A DNA stretch of 64,000 nucleotides, from assembly GCA_045534235.1 (NCBI GenBank), contig JAZSJI010000089.1:1-64000 (forward strand). Direction: 5' to 3'. A program made the position numbers and the translations under genes. Within the stretch, counting starts at the first letter, position 1. Every line of letters begins with the position of its first letter. A model generated the notes under the pieces. That model did no database searches and was not told the origin of the DNA. It saw nothing but the letters and a program-made list of their open reading frames with translations. Of the stretch, positions 25,025 to 33,784 are shown piece by piece. Source of the DNA: Flemingiibacterium sp045534235 (GTDB lineage: Bacteria > Bacillota > Clostridia > Oscillospirales > CAG-272).

Positions 25025-26884
25025 ATGTCAGAGGATATCAAAAATACCGAAAAGGGCGGAATCTCCGTCGAAATCGAACACATATTTCCAATTATCAAAA
25101 AATGGCTCTACTCTGAAAAAGAGATATTCCTTCGCGAGATCGTTTCAAACGCTTGCGACGCAGTTACGAAATTAAAGCGCCTTGCTTCGCTTGGAGAAGC
25201 AGACCTTGAGGACGAGCCTGAATATAAAATAACCGTCACTATCGACAAGGCGGCTAAAACTCTCACCGTTTCCGACAACGGTATCGGTATGACCGAGGAC
25301 GAGGTTCGCCGTTACATCTGCCAGATAGCACTCTCGGGCGCACTCGAGTTTATCGAGAAATACGAGGGCGAGGGCAAGGACGGCAGTGCCGACGGCATCA
25401 TCGGTCACTTCGGTCTTGGCTTCTACTCCGCATTTATGGTAAGCGACACAGTTGACGTTATCACTCGCTCTTATAAAGACGAAAGCGGCGTCAAGTGGGT
25501 ATGCTCCGAGGCAGGCGAGTACGAAATAACCAACGATTATTTCCGCGAGGAGCGCGGTACAGACGTCGTTATGCACATTATGGACGACGAGGCAGAGTTC
25601 CTCGACGAGAGCCGTATTCGCGGTATGCTTGACAAATACTGCTCCTTTATGCCCGTTGAGATTTATCTCTCTACCGACGAGGACAAGCCCGAGGACGAGG
25701 CAAAGCCCGTCAACGACACACATCCGCTTTGGCAAAAGAGCGCCTCGGAGTGCACCGACGAGGAATATGATGCATTCTACCGTAAGGTCTTTGCGGATTT
25801 CCGCGAGCCGCTTTTCCATATTCATCTGAACGCCGACTATCCCCTCAATTTCCGCGGCATTCTCTATTTCCCCAGACTTGCTCACGAGTATGACAACCTC
25901 GAGGGACAAGTAAAGCTTTATTACAATCAGGTGTTCGTTGCAGACAACATCAAGGAGGTCATTCCCGACTTTCTGCTTATGTTGAAGGGCGTGCTTGACT
26001 GCCCCGAGCTTCCGCTCAACGTTTCGAGAAGCTATCTTCAGAACAGCGGATACGTTGCAAAAATCTCCGCGCACATCGTCAAAAAGGTTGCGGACAAGCT
26101 TTGCTCGATGTTTAACACCGAGCGCGAGAATTACGAAAAGCTTTGGGGCGACCTCAAGACCTTCGTCGAATACGGCTGTCTGCGCGACCGTAAATTCTAC
26201 GAGCGCGTAAAATCGGCTATCGTTTACGAAACCACCGACGGCCGCTTCGTGACGCTCGACGAATATCTTGAAAAGGCAAAGGAAAAGCACGAAAAGACCG
26301 TTTACTACGCGGCAGACCTTACCGCTCAGGCACAGTATATCTCTATGTTTGCAGCCGAGGGTATCGACGTTATACTGCTTGACAAGATGATCGATACGCA
26401 GTTTATAAACGTCGTCGAGCAGGAAAACGAGGGCGTGAAGTTCGTTCGCATCGACGCGGACGTTGCAGGTGCTCTTAAAGCCGATGGTACTGCCGAAGCG
26501 AACGAAAAGCTCGTAGAGATTTTCAAAGAAGTCAGCGGCAATAATGAGCTTAAAGTGACCTTCGAGCTTCTTAAAAACGAGAAAATACCCGCAGTGCTCA
26601 ACATTTCCGAGGATAGCCGCCGTATGGAGGATATGATGCGTATGTACCGTATGAGAAGCGGTGGTGCAGACGACATGAAGTTCCCGACGGACGTAAACCT
26701 CGTTATAAACGCATCGAGCGCACTTATAAAGCGCCTTGCCGACGTCGCAGAAGCCGACAACGAAAAGGCAAAGAAGCTTGCAAAGCAGATCTACACGCTT
26801 GCACTTTTGGCACAGCGTCAGCTAACGGCGGACGAGCTTCAGGAGTTCCTCTCCGACAGCTTTGATATGCTCGAGCGCTTCTAA
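25025..26884 (+). CDS. htpG: Hsp90-family chaperone HtpG
   Basis: A 619-residue ATP-dependent chaperone. N-terminal GHKL ATPase motifs are intact: EIVSNACDA (Asn/Asp site), SDNGIGM and GHFGLGFYSAFMV (lid); the middle domain contains LPLNVSRSYLQ with the conserved Arg; the C-terminal dimer domain closes the protein. AGAGG at 25010-25014 with a 10-nt spacer sets the ATG; an ATG 78 nt upstream lies within the promoter. Starts a probable unit with aroC and the genes following. Confidence 0.95.
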   Translation: MSEDIKNTEKGGISVEIEHIFPIIKKWLYSEKEIFLREIVSNACDAVTKLKRLASLGEADLEDEPEYKITVTIDKAAKTLTVSDNGIGMTEDEVRRYICQIALSGALEFIEKYEGEGKDGSADGIIGHFGLGFYSAFMVSDTVDVITRSYKDESGVKWVCSEAGEYEITNDYFREERGTDVVMHIMDDEAEFLDESRIRGMLDKYCSFMPVEIYLSTDEDKPEDEAKPVNDTHPLWQKSASECTDEEYDAFYRKVFADFREPLFHIHLNADYPLNFRGILYFPRLAHEYDNLEGQVKLYYNQVFVADNIKEVIPDFLLMLKGVLDCPELPLNVSRSYLQNSGYVAKISAHIVKKVADKLCSMFNTERENYEKLWGDLKTFVEYGCLRDRKFYERVKSAIVYETTDGRFVTLDEYLEKAKEKHEKTVYYAADLTAQAQYISMFAAEGIDVILLDKMIDTQFINVVEQENEGVKFVRIDADVAGALKADGTAEANEKLVEIFKEVSGNNELKVTFELLKNEKIPAVLNISEDSRRMEDMMRMYRMRSGGADDMKFPTDVNLVINASSALIKRLADVAEADNEKAKKLAKQIYTLALLAQRQLTADELQEFLSDSFDMLERF

Positions 26885-26917
26885 CACATAAATTTCCCAC
26901 TTAAAGGAGTGACTGCA

Positions 26918-28006
26918 ATGGCATCGGTCTACGGTACCAAATTAAAGCTCTCAATATTCGGCGAGTCGCACGGACAGGCTATAGGTGTTGTCATCGACGG
27001 CTTTCCTGCCGGCCTCAAGGTCGATTTTGACTATATATCCGCATTTATGAAGCGACGTGCGCCTGGCGGTAATTTCTCCACCAAGCGAAGCGAGCCCGAC
27101 ATCCCGCGCATCGTCAGCGGCGTGTCCGACGGATATACCAACGGATACCCGATATGCGCCGTTATAGAGAATACCAATCAGCACTCGGCGTCGTATCAGG
27201 ATAAAATGACCGTACCGCGCCCAAGTCACGCAGACTTTGCCGCCGCGATAAAATACGGCGAGCACACCGAGCTTCACGGCGGCGGACACTTTTCAGGCAG
27301 ACTCACCGCACCGCTCGTATTCGCAGGTGCACTCTGCTCACTCTACTTAAAGCGAATGGGCATAGAGATAGCTGCCCATATACGCAGTATGCTTGACGTT
27401 TCGGACAAGCCGTTCGATATGAGCGTTACCGCAGCGGAGCTTGAAGCGCTTAAAGCTAGTTCATTCCCTGCTATTGACACGGCGGCGGCAGATGCGTTCG
27501 CCGATATTATAAACGGCGCGCAGAAAAAAGTCGACTCAGTCGGCGCAAAGCTTGAATGTATAGCGATCGGCCTTCCCACAGCGCTCGGCGAGCATATGTT
27601 TGAAAGCGTGGAATCGGAAATAGCGCAGATGATGTTCGCAATTCCCGGCGTAAAGGGCATCGAGTTTGGTGCAGGCTTTGATTTCTCGAAAATGTACGGC
27701 TCGCAGGCGAACGACGCTTATGAGTCCATCGACGGCAAGATAGTTACAAAAACTAACAACTGCGGCGGTATCGTCGGCGGTATGACTACGGGTATGCCCG
27801 TTATGTTCTCTGTGGCGATAAAGCCTACCCCATCAATATTTACCGAGCAGGACTCGGTAGATATGTCAAAGGGTGAAAACACCAAGTTATCCATAAAAGG
27901 CAGACACGATCCCTGCATCGCAGTACGTGCGGTGCCCGTAATCGAAGCCGGATGCGCGATAGCGCTCACCGAGCTCATCTTAAAGGCAGACGGGAGGAAA
28001 CTTTGA
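26918..28006 (+). CDS. aroC: chorismate synthase
   Basis: A 362-residue FMN-dependent enzyme converting EPSP to chorismate, last step of the shikimate pathway. Signatures: GESHGQAIGVVIDGFPAG at the N-terminus, the GGHFSGRLTAP segment, and RHDPCIAVRAVPVIEA near the C-terminus. The ATG at 26918 has AAAGGAG with a 9-nt spacer (a GTG 9 nt upstream is too close). Its TGA overlaps the start of the next gene by one base. aroA and aroB lie elsewhere (51.8-54.1 kb). Confidence 0.96.
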   Translation: MASVYGTKLKLSIFGESHGQAIGVVIDGFPAGLKVDFDYISAFMKRRAPGGNFSTKRSEPDIPRIVSGVSDGYTNGYPICAVIENTNQHSASYQDKMTVPRPSHADFAAAIKYGEHTELHGGGHFSGRLTAPLVFAGALCSLYLKRMGIEIAAHIRSMLDVSDKPFDMSVTAAELEALKASSFPAIDTAAADAFADIINGAQKKVDSVGAKLECIAIGLPTALGEHMFESVESEIAQMMFAIPGVKGIEFGAGFDFSKMYGSQANDAYESIDGKIVTKTNNCGGIVGGMTTGMPVMFSVAIKPTPSIFTEQDSVDMSKGENTKLSIKGRHDPCIAVRAVPVIEAGCAIALTELILKADGRKL

Positions 28007-28965
28007 TGGCTTTCAGACACGACACCAATTCGATAATATCAGAAAATCTTTCGCTTTTAGGAGAGGAAGCTCGCTCTTTCGAGGAGCGCCGCCTCGCGCA
28101 GCTTCGCGAACGCGCCATTCTTATCGCCAGAAACGATGACCTGCTCGATTCTGACAGCCGTACAGACGAGTTTTCTGCGCTGTTTGAGGCGCAGGATTGC
28201 GCTGACGCTATACCCGAAGCAAAGGAATACCTTTCTGCAAAATTTTCTACACAGCTGTTTTGCGACAGACTCACCGTTTGCAAGATTTTGGCAAGTGAAT
28301 ACGGTAAGCGGCGCATCAATGTCACCGAGCGCTTGCTTGGAAACACGCCGATGCCTGAGTCAGTTCGTATAGCTTATTTCCGCAATGCTTACGCAGACGC
28401 GGCATTCAGAATCTTCTCTGATGTAATAGATAACCTCTCGGCTGTTTACGCATCGGATTTTACAGCCGTATGCGAGGAGGTCTATTACGGCAGAGCCGAC
28501 GTTTGTATGCTCCCACTCGATTCATCGCGCGATGCAAAGCTCATCAGCTTCTACCGGCTTATCGACAAGTACGAGCTTTGCCCAGTCTTCTCCTGCGACG
28601 TTACGACGCCCGACGGAAACATAACGACCAGATACGCGCTTCTCAAGCGCTCGTTCACGCTTCCCTCTAAGGAGCGACTTGATGCACCGGGACTTTGCTT
28701 CTTTGAATTCAATATAACCCCGGACGAACGTTCACCGCTTTGCGACGTGCTCGCAGCGGCAAAGGAATGCGGTCTTACGCTTTACAAGGCGGACTCTATG
28801 CCGCTCTCCTACAGCAGCAGCGAATTTGCTTACGACGTAATTTTGAAGGTAGGAAGCTTCGCGGGACTTGAAGCGTTCGTTCTGTTCCTCACCCTTGCAG
28901 TTCCCGAATACGAGCCGATAGGCATTTATCCTCATATTCACTCAAAAACAAATAATAACGAATAA
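28006..28965 (+). CDS. diverged prephenate dehydratase-like protein
   Basis: A 319-residue protein translationally coupled to aroC (TGATG overlap; GGAGG at 27993-27997). Residues ~1-110 are helical and may be chorismate-mutase-like. The middle resembles a prephenate dehydratase domain (VRIAYFRNAYADAA near 120, then ADVCMLPLDSS), and the catalytic TRF motif appears as T208-R209-Y210. The C-terminal ~80 residues look like an ACT domain, ending in IGIYPH where PheA proteins have a GSYP-like motif. If active it would make phenylpyruvate from prephenate; the divergence makes this uncertain. Confidence 0.6.
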   Translation: MAFRHDTNSIISENLSLLGEEARSFEERRLAQLRERAILIARNDDLLDSDSRTDEFSALFEAQDCADAIPEAKEYLSAKFSTQLFCDRLTVCKILASEYGKRRINVTERLLGNTPMPESVRIAYFRNAYADAAFRIFSDVIDNLSAVYASDFTAVCEEVYYGRADVCMLPLDSSRDAKLISFYRLIDKYELCPVFSCDVTTPDGNITTRYALLKRSFTLPSKERLDAPGLCFFEFNITPDERSPLCDVLAAAKECGLTLYKADSMPLSYSSSEFAYDVILKVGSFAGLEAFVLFLTLAVPEYEPIGIYPHIHSKTNNNE

Positions 28966-29010
28966 ATATTTTTTACAAGTACAAAATATTTTGAAAGGAA
29001 AAAGCATAAG

Positions 29011-29268
29011 ATGAAAAAGACGCTTTCTTATAATACCTGCGGCACCTGCTCGCGACAGATAGAAATTATATGTGACGGAGATACTGTAGAGTCCGTTAAG
29101 TTTATCGGCGGCTGTTCCGGCAACACACAGGGCGTTGCCGCACTTGTTGCCGGTATGAAGATAGATGACGCCATAAAGAGAATGAAAGGCATCTGTTGCG
29201 GTCCAAAGCCCACGTCCTGCCCCGATCAGTTAGCGCGCGCGCTTGAAATAATCAAAACGCAGGAATAA
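29011..29268 (+). CDS. TSCPD-domain protein
   Basis: An 85-residue small protein of the TSCPD family: GTCSRQIEI, GGCSGNTQGVAALVAGM, GICCGPKPTSCPDQLA. The TSCPD module also occurs at the C-terminus of some ribonucleotide reductases, where its cysteines may bind metal; stand-alone members have no known function. GAAAGGA upstream; 45 bp after the previous stop. Confidence 0.85.
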   Translation: MKKTLSYNTCGTCSRQIEIICDGDTVESVKFIGGCSGNTQGVAALVAGMKIDDAIKRMKGICCGPKPTSCPDQLARALEIIKTQE

Positions 29269-29300
29269 GCATCGCAAATCACACCACAAGGAGTACCAAT

Positions 29301-31019
29301 ATGAATTATCTTGAAAACTACAAGCGTTGGCTAACGTCTGACAAGGTGGATGAAAAAACCAAGTCCGAACTTCGTGCAATTGAAGGTAACGACGAGGAAA
29401 TAAAGCTTCGCTTCGTAAAATATCTCGAGTTTGGCACAGCAGGGCTTCGCGGAATTATGATGGCGGGAACGAACGCTATGAACGTATACACTGTTGCGCA
29501 CGCAACCCAAGGCCTTGCCGACCTTATCAATAAAGAAGGTAAAGCAGACCGCGGCGTAGCTATCGCATACGATTCGCGAAATAACTCACCGCTGTTTGCG
29601 CGCCACGCTGCAAGTGTTCTCGCAGCAAACGGAATCAAGGTGTTTATCTTTGACGCACTTCGACCGACGCCCGTGCTGTCCTTTGCAGTACGCGAGCTTC
29701 ATACGATCGCAGGTATCAACATCACCGCGTCGCACAACCCCAAGGAATATAACGGCTACAAGGCGTACTGGGAGGACGGTGCACAGCTGCCGCCCGATCA
29801 CGCGGCAACTGTATCCGAATTCGTTGCCGCCGCCGATATTTTCGACGACGTTAAGATAATGGATTTCGACGAGGGCGTAAAGAGCGGTATCATTGAGTAT
29901 ATCCCCGAATCCATCGACGAAAAGTATATGGAAAAGGTAATCGCCGAGGCGGTCAATCCCGGAATTATACGCGAGGTTGCGGATACCCTTGAGATCGTTT
30001 ACACCCCTCTTCACGGCGCAGGCTACAAAATGGTTCCCGAGGTGCTTCGCAGAGTCGGTATGAAGCATATCGACGTCGTTGACGAGCAAATGGTACTCGA
30101 CGGCGATTTCCCGACGATTTCATATCCGAACCCGGAATTTCCCGAAGCCTTTGAGCTTGGCATAAAGCTCGCCGAGCGTGTGCACAGCGACCTTATTATC
30201 GCGACCGACCCCGACGCGGACCGCGTGGGAATTATGTCGCGCGATAAGACGGGCAAGTTCGTACGCCTGACGGGCAATCAGGTAGGCGCGCTTCTACTCG
30301 ATTACGTTATCACCGCGTACGAGGACACGGGTATGCCAAAGGATCCCTATGCGATCAAGACGATCGTTACCACGGATATGGTAACGAAAATATGCGAGGA
30401 GCATAATATCAAGCTTCACAACGTGCTGACGGGCTTTAAGTTCATCGGCGAGGTCATAAAGGAACACGAGGAGTCGGGCGTTGGCAGCTATATCTTCGGC
30501 TTCGAGGAAAGCTACGGCTACCTCAAGGGCACGTACGCGCGCGACAAGGACTCGGTCGTTGCAACTATGCTGCTTTGCGAAATGGCGGCTTACTACAGCA
30601 CAAAGGGTATGACACTCTGTGACGCTATGCAGAGCCTTTACGAACGCTACGGATACTACGACGAGGGTACGGCTAACATTTATATGAAGGGACTCGACGG
30701 TCTTGAGCGTATGAAGTCGCTTATGAACCGCCTTCGCCAAAATCCCCCAAGTGAGCTTGCGGGCTACAAGATAATCGAGCGCCGCGACTACCAAAACGAC
30801 ACCGTGCTTGATGTAAAAACAGGCAAAATCACCTCTACAGGGCTTCCCTCCTCCAACGTGCTTTACTACGTAACCGAGGTGGGCGACACGATAGTCATTC
30901 GCCCTTCCGGAACAGAGCCGAAAATCAAAATATATATTCTCGCCCACGATAAAAGTCTTGAGGCTGTCCGCGAAAAGATCGCGGCGTATGCCAAGGTTAC
31001 TGACACCTGGGTTGAATAA
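29301..31019 (+). CDS. pgcA: phosphoglucomutase/phosphomannomutase family enzyme
   Basis: A 572-residue alpha-D-phosphohexomutase interconverting glucose-1-P and glucose-6-P (or mannose phosphates). Active-site phosphoserine loop GINITASHNPKEYNGYK, metal loop DPDADR, sugar loop GFEESYGY and phosphate loop RPSGTEPKIK are all intact. Length fits PgcA-type enzymes. It would supply glucose-1-P to GlgC. AAGGAG precedes ATG. Confidence 0.93.
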   Translation: MNYLENYKRWLTSDKVDEKTKSELRAIEGNDEEIKLRFVKYLEFGTAGLRGIMMAGTNAMNVYTVAHATQGLADLINKEGKADRGVAIAYDSRNNSPLFARHAASVLAANGIKVFIFDALRPTPVLSFAVRELHTIAGINITASHNPKEYNGYKAYWEDGAQLPPDHAATVSEFVAAADIFDDVKIMDFDEGVKSGIIEYIPESIDEKYMEKVIAEAVNPGIIREVADTLEIVYTPLHGAGYKMVPEVLRRVGMKHIDVVDEQMVLDGDFPTISYPNPEFPEAFELGIKLAERVHSDLIIATDPDADRVGIMSRDKTGKFVRLTGNQVGALLLDYVITAYEDTGMPKDPYAIKTIVTTDMVTKICEEHNIKLHNVLTGFKFIGEVIKEHEESGVGSYIFGFEESYGYLKGTYARDKDSVVATMLLCEMAAYYSTKGMTLCDAMQSLYERYGYYDEGTANIYMKGLDGLERMKSLMNRLRQNPPSELAGYKIIERRDYQNDTVLDVKTGKITSTGLPSSNVLYYVTEVGDTIVIRPSGTEPKIKIYILAHDKSLEAVREKIAAYAKVTDTWVE

Positions 31020-31024
31020 TGAAA

Positions 31025-31056
31025 ATCGCCTTGCCGTATTGCCACGGCAAGGCGAT
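31025..31056. terminator. bidirectional terminator
   Basis: ATCGCCTTGCCG (31025-31036)/CGGCAAGGCGAT (31045-31056), T-rich on the plus strand (AGTTTTATTT); weaker T-run on the minus strand. Confidence 0.85.
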
Positions 31057-31060
31057 AGTT

Positions 31061-31804
31061 TTATTTGTATTTTATCGGCGAAACACCGTAGTAATGCTTG
31101 AACACGCGTGAGAAATAGCTGTAGCTCGTGTAGCCGAGCTTGTCGGAGATTTCGACGAGCGAATACTTACCCTCACCTATCATATTTTTAGCGATCTGCA
31201 TTCGCCGCTCGTTTACGTAGTCGACAATAGGCTTACCAAGCTCCTTTTTGAAAATATGCGCTATGTAATCCTTGGAGAGATGAACTGCGGCGCTTATATC
31301 GGGAAGCGTAATTCGGCTTGTCAAATTAGCTTCTATATATTTGAGTATTGCCACGACGTTTTCATCGTTCGTTCTGAATGCGATGCCCTCAAAAAGCTCA
31401 AGGAGCAGGCAGTTGAGTATATTGGTCATCTTTTCCTCGTGATGGTAGTACGACGATATGTGCTGTTCCGAAAACACTGCGCAAAGCAGGCGCATCTCGC
31501 GGTTTACCGTGTCAGGCAAATAACATTTTGTGCTCGGAACAGTGCCGGCATACGCCGTAAAATTGAAGCTGACAAAGTGAACGTCGCCTGAGGCCTCGCG
31601 GCGTTCGCGGTAGGTTCCCGGCGGAAAAAGTATCGCATCGTTTTCTCTCAAAATCACACGCTCGCCGTTTATGATATACTCGATCTCACCCTTAAGCATA
31701 AAGCTGAAATCGTAAAAGTGTATCTTCGAGCGTTTGATCTCATTGAGCCCCTTTTGATTGATATTGCAAAAATGCAAAAGTTCTTTTACAATATACTGCT
31801 CCAT
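31061..31804 (-). CDS. AraC-family regulator
   Basis: A 247-residue regulator: N-terminal cupin-like sensor (~25-90, IHFYDFSFMLKGEIEYI, NDAILFPPGTYRERREA), C-terminal AraC HTH pair (DISAAVHLSKDYIAHIFKKE; EISDKLGYTSYSYFSRVFKH). GAGGG lies 6 nt before the ATG; a GTG two codons upstream is less likely. Divergent from the CapA-family gene, which it may control. Confidence 0.87.
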   Translation of the reverse strand: MEQYIVKELLHFCNINQKGLNEIKRSKIHFYDFSFMLKGEIEYIINGERVILRENDAILFPPGTYRERREASGDVHFVSFNFTAYAGTVPSTKCYLPDTVNREMRLLCAVFSEQHISSYYHHEEKMTNILNCLLLELFEGIAFRTNDENVVAILKYIEANLTSRITLPDISAAVHLSKDYIAHIFKKELGKPIVDYVNERRMQIAKNMIGEGKYSLVEISDKLGYTSYSYFSRVFKHYYGVSPIKYK

Positions 31805-31864
31805 TTTCACCCTCGCAAAAAACAGAATTGTTCAAAAAATAAGTTGATACAACTATATAGTGTA

Positions 31865-31893
31865 TTGTATGTACACAACCAAAATGCTATAAT
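31865..31893 (+). promoter_or_regulatory. promoter of the CapA-family gene
   Basis: TTGTAT (31865-31870), 17 bp, TATAAT (31888-31893). Confidence 0.6.
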
Positions 31894-31974
31894 TTATGTG
31901 TAAAATTCATTTTTTACACTCGCAATCATTATATCACACAAATAGCAATTTTGTCAAATTTATGGAGGATGCGT

Positions 31975-33063
31975 ATGAAAACATTATTCGTCGGCGACAT
32001 TTGCCCTACCAAATACACAGAGGAGGCTTTTGCAGCGGCTGATATGAAGACGCTGTTTAACGATACTCTTTCGATATTTAAAAATCGCGATTTCGTATTT
32101 GCAAATCTTGAGTGCGCTATTACCGAAAGCGAAAACAGAATCAAGAAGTTCGGCCCTAATCTTAAGGCGCCGAGAAATACCGCCAAAGTGCTTAAAAATC
32201 TTGGAGTAAGCGTTACCGGTCTTTCTAACAATCACGTTTTCGACTTTGGCAAGGAGGGTGCTCTCGATACCGTTAAGGCGCTCTGCTCTGAAGGCATTGA
32301 CTATACCGGTTTCGGTGACAACTACGCAGATTCAAAAAAGAACTACATATTTGAGAAGGACGGCGAAAAGATCTGCATTATCGCAGTGTGCGAGCACGAG
32401 TATTCCTACGCGCTTGAGGACCGCATGGGTTCGCGTCCCTTCGACGAGTTTGAAACACTCGAGGACATTAGAGCCGCCAAGTCCGAATGCGACCGTGTTA
32501 TCGTGATATACCACGGCGGTAAGGAGCAGTGCCACTATCCCTCCCCCAGACTTGTACGAGCTTGCCGTGCAATGGCAAGAGCAGGCGCCGACCTTATTCT
32601 CGGTCAGCATAGCCACTGCATAGGCGTATATGAGCTCTATGAGGGTGCACACATTCTTTACGGACAGGGCAACTTCCATTTTGTAAGCACCTCCAAATAT
32701 GACAACTGGAACACCGGACTCGCCGTATGCTATGACACCAAGACCGGAAAGATTGAATTCATTCCGGTTAAGCAGAAGGAAGATTTTACCGGTATAGCCC
32801 TTGTCGAAGGTGACGAAAAGGCTAACGTTATGGCAAGATTCAAAGCTCTCGCTGATTCTATGCAGGACGGCACATGGAAAGACGGTTGGCACGACTTCTG
32901 TCTGTCTGTTGCAGAGGGATATCTTAACAACATCAACCGCGCCTGCCGTGAGGATTCGACCGAGCGTGAAAACGCTATCTTCGCGCACAATCTTGACTGC
33001 GAGGCTCACCACGACGTAATAACCGAGCTCTTCCCGACGTACAACGCTACCAACGAAAAATAA
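31975..33063 (+). CDS. CapA-family metallophosphoesterase-like protein
   Basis: A 362-residue protein of the PGA_cap/CapA family: GDICP, NLECAITE, LSNNHVFDFG, GQHSHCIG and YGQGNFHF carry the expected metal ligands. Family members act in poly-gamma-glutamate capsule formation or are uncharacterised phosphoesterases; no signal peptide or transmembrane anchor is seen here, so a capsule role is doubtful. GGAGG lies 7 nt before the ATG at 31975. Confidence 0.85.
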   Translation: MKTLFVGDICPTKYTEEAFAAADMKTLFNDTLSIFKNRDFVFANLECAITESENRIKKFGPNLKAPRNTAKVLKNLGVSVTGLSNNHVFDFGKEGALDTVKALCSEGIDYTGFGDNYADSKKNYIFEKDGEKICIIAVCEHEYSYALEDRMGSRPFDEFETLEDIRAAKSECDRVIVIYHGGKEQCHYPSPRLVRACRAMARAGADLILGQHSHCIGVYELYEGAHILYGQGNFHFVSTSKYDNWNTGLAVCYDTKTGKIEFIPVKQKEDFTGIALVEGDEKANVMARFKALADSMQDGTWKDGWHDFCLSVAEGYLNNINRACREDSTERENAIFAHNLDCEAHHDVITELFPTYNATNEK

Positions 33064-33075
33064 TCACATAATTAA

Positions 33076-33101
33076 ACCGCCCTTGAAAAATCAAGGGCGG
33101 T
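33076..33101. terminator. terminator between convergent genes
   Basis: ACCGCCCTTGA (33076-33086)/TCAAGGGCGGT (33091-33101), followed by AATTTTATTT on the plus strand; A-rich flanks allow both directions. Confidence 0.8.
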
Positions 33102-33105
33102 AATT

Positions 33106-33312
33106 TTATTTATCTGACAGCTCCTCGGGTACGGGAATATCTGTAGGCCTCTTGGGTATGCGCTTAAGCGGATCGTACACGAATTTTCGGCAGGAGTATT
33201 CTCTATGCACAACGCCGCGATGCTCACATAGCATATCGTCGGTCGTCTGTATCTCGGCAGAAAAACGGCAGAGCTCACAAAGGCGCTCTATATCTTGAGA
33301 TTTTCTTTTCAT
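33106..33312 (-). CDS. small cysteine-containing protein
   Basis: A 68-residue protein with CELC (~12-15), a later MLC and a YSCRKF motif, then YDPLKRIPKRP. The four cysteines suggest a small metal-binding fold. Proteins with the MLC...YxCRxFxYDPLKR pattern occur in Clostridia with unknown role. AGGAG precedes the ATG. Its ORF lies alone between the CapA gene and the tRNAs. Confidence 0.75.
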   Translation of the reverse strand: MKRKSQDIERLCELCRFSAEIQTTDDMLCEHRGVVHREYSCRKFVYDPLKRIPKRPTDIPVPEELSDK

Positions 33313-33372
33313 CGTTAGCTCTCCTATATTTCAGGTTACATATATTCTATCACGGCAACGGCAAAATGTCAA

Positions 33373-33400
33373 GAAAAAACTCCCTCGACTGAGGGAGTTT
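33373..33400 (-). terminator. terminator of the tRNA-Arg/tRNA-His transcript
   Basis: AAACTCCCTC/GAGGGAGTTT with a GACT loop, followed on the minus strand by T6. Confidence 0.8.
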
Positions 33401-33405
33401 TATTA

Positions 33406-33483
33406 TGGGGTGAATGAAGGGGGTCGAACCCTCGACCTCCAGGGCCACAACCTGGCGCTCTAACCAACTGAGCTACATCCACC
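33406..33483 (-). tRNA. tRNA-His (GTG)
   Basis: Minus-strand cloverleaf with the His-specific extra G(-1), acceptor GTGGATG/CATTCAC, D-arm AGCTCAGTTGGTTAGAGC, anticodon loop with GTG, T-arm GGGTTCGACCC and an encoded CCA end. Confidence 0.93.
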
Positions 33484-33565
33484 ATCCCTAAGCAACAAAC
33501 CGCATCGTGAGTGGCATCGGTTCGCTGCCGTTATATAAAGCCCGTACGCTATCGCATCCGGGATT

Positions 33566-33642
33566 TGGCGTACCCGGAGGGACTCGAACCCCCGACCTAC
33601 TGCTTAGAAGGCAGTTGCTCTATCCAGCTGAGCTACGGGTAC
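33566..33642 (-). tRNA. tRNA-Arg (TCT)
   Basis: Acceptor GTACCCG/CGGGTAC, anticodon arm CTGCCTTCTAAGCAG with TCT, T-arm GGGGGTTCGAGTCCC, discriminator G and encoded CCA. 82 bp upstream of tRNA-His and co-transcribed. Confidence 0.93.
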
Positions 33643-33669
33643 ATATAGCCGATTTCAGTCGACTATAAT

Positions 33670-33698
33670 ATTATACACCATCACATTTCATTTGTCAA
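33670..33698 (-). promoter_or_regulatory. tRNA promoter
   Basis: TTGACA (33698-33693), 17 bp, TATAAT (33675-33670), with TTTTTTAAAAAAACTC directly upstream, nearly identical to the tract before the T-box promoter at 4417-4440. Confidence 0.75.
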
Positions 33699-33741
33699 GA
33701 GTTTTTTTAAAAAATAAAATAATATTATTACTGTGCGCCTA

Positions 33742-33770
33742 CGGTGTAATTATGCCGCGGCATAACACCG
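33742..33770. repeat. inverted repeat downstream of the MATE gene
   Basis: CGGTGTAATTATGCCG and CGGCATAACACCG form an almost perfect palindrome with a 3-nt bulge; a T-rich stretch follows ~20 nt later on the minus strand. It may end MATE transcription. Confidence 0.5.
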
Positions 33771-33784
33771 CAGCATAACGATAT

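Noticed and set aside
25172..26290. 372-codon minus-strand open frame across htpG
   Set aside because: It is antisense to a clearly real HtpG with all ATPase motifs; no ribosome site or promoter, composition explained by codon bias of the plus-strand gene.
29586..30947. Long minus-strand open frames in the phosphohexomutase gene
   Set aside because: Shadows of the real gene on the other strand; no start signals.
31975..33063. Capsule biosynthesis role for the CapA-family gene
   Set aside because: No signal peptide, anchor or capsule genes nearby; kept as an uncharacterised metallophosphoesterase-like protein.
33072..33278. Alternative frame overlapping the small cysteine protein
   Set aside because: The other frame (33106-33312) has the conserved-looking Cys pattern and AGGAG; this one has neither and runs through the terminator at 33076-33101.
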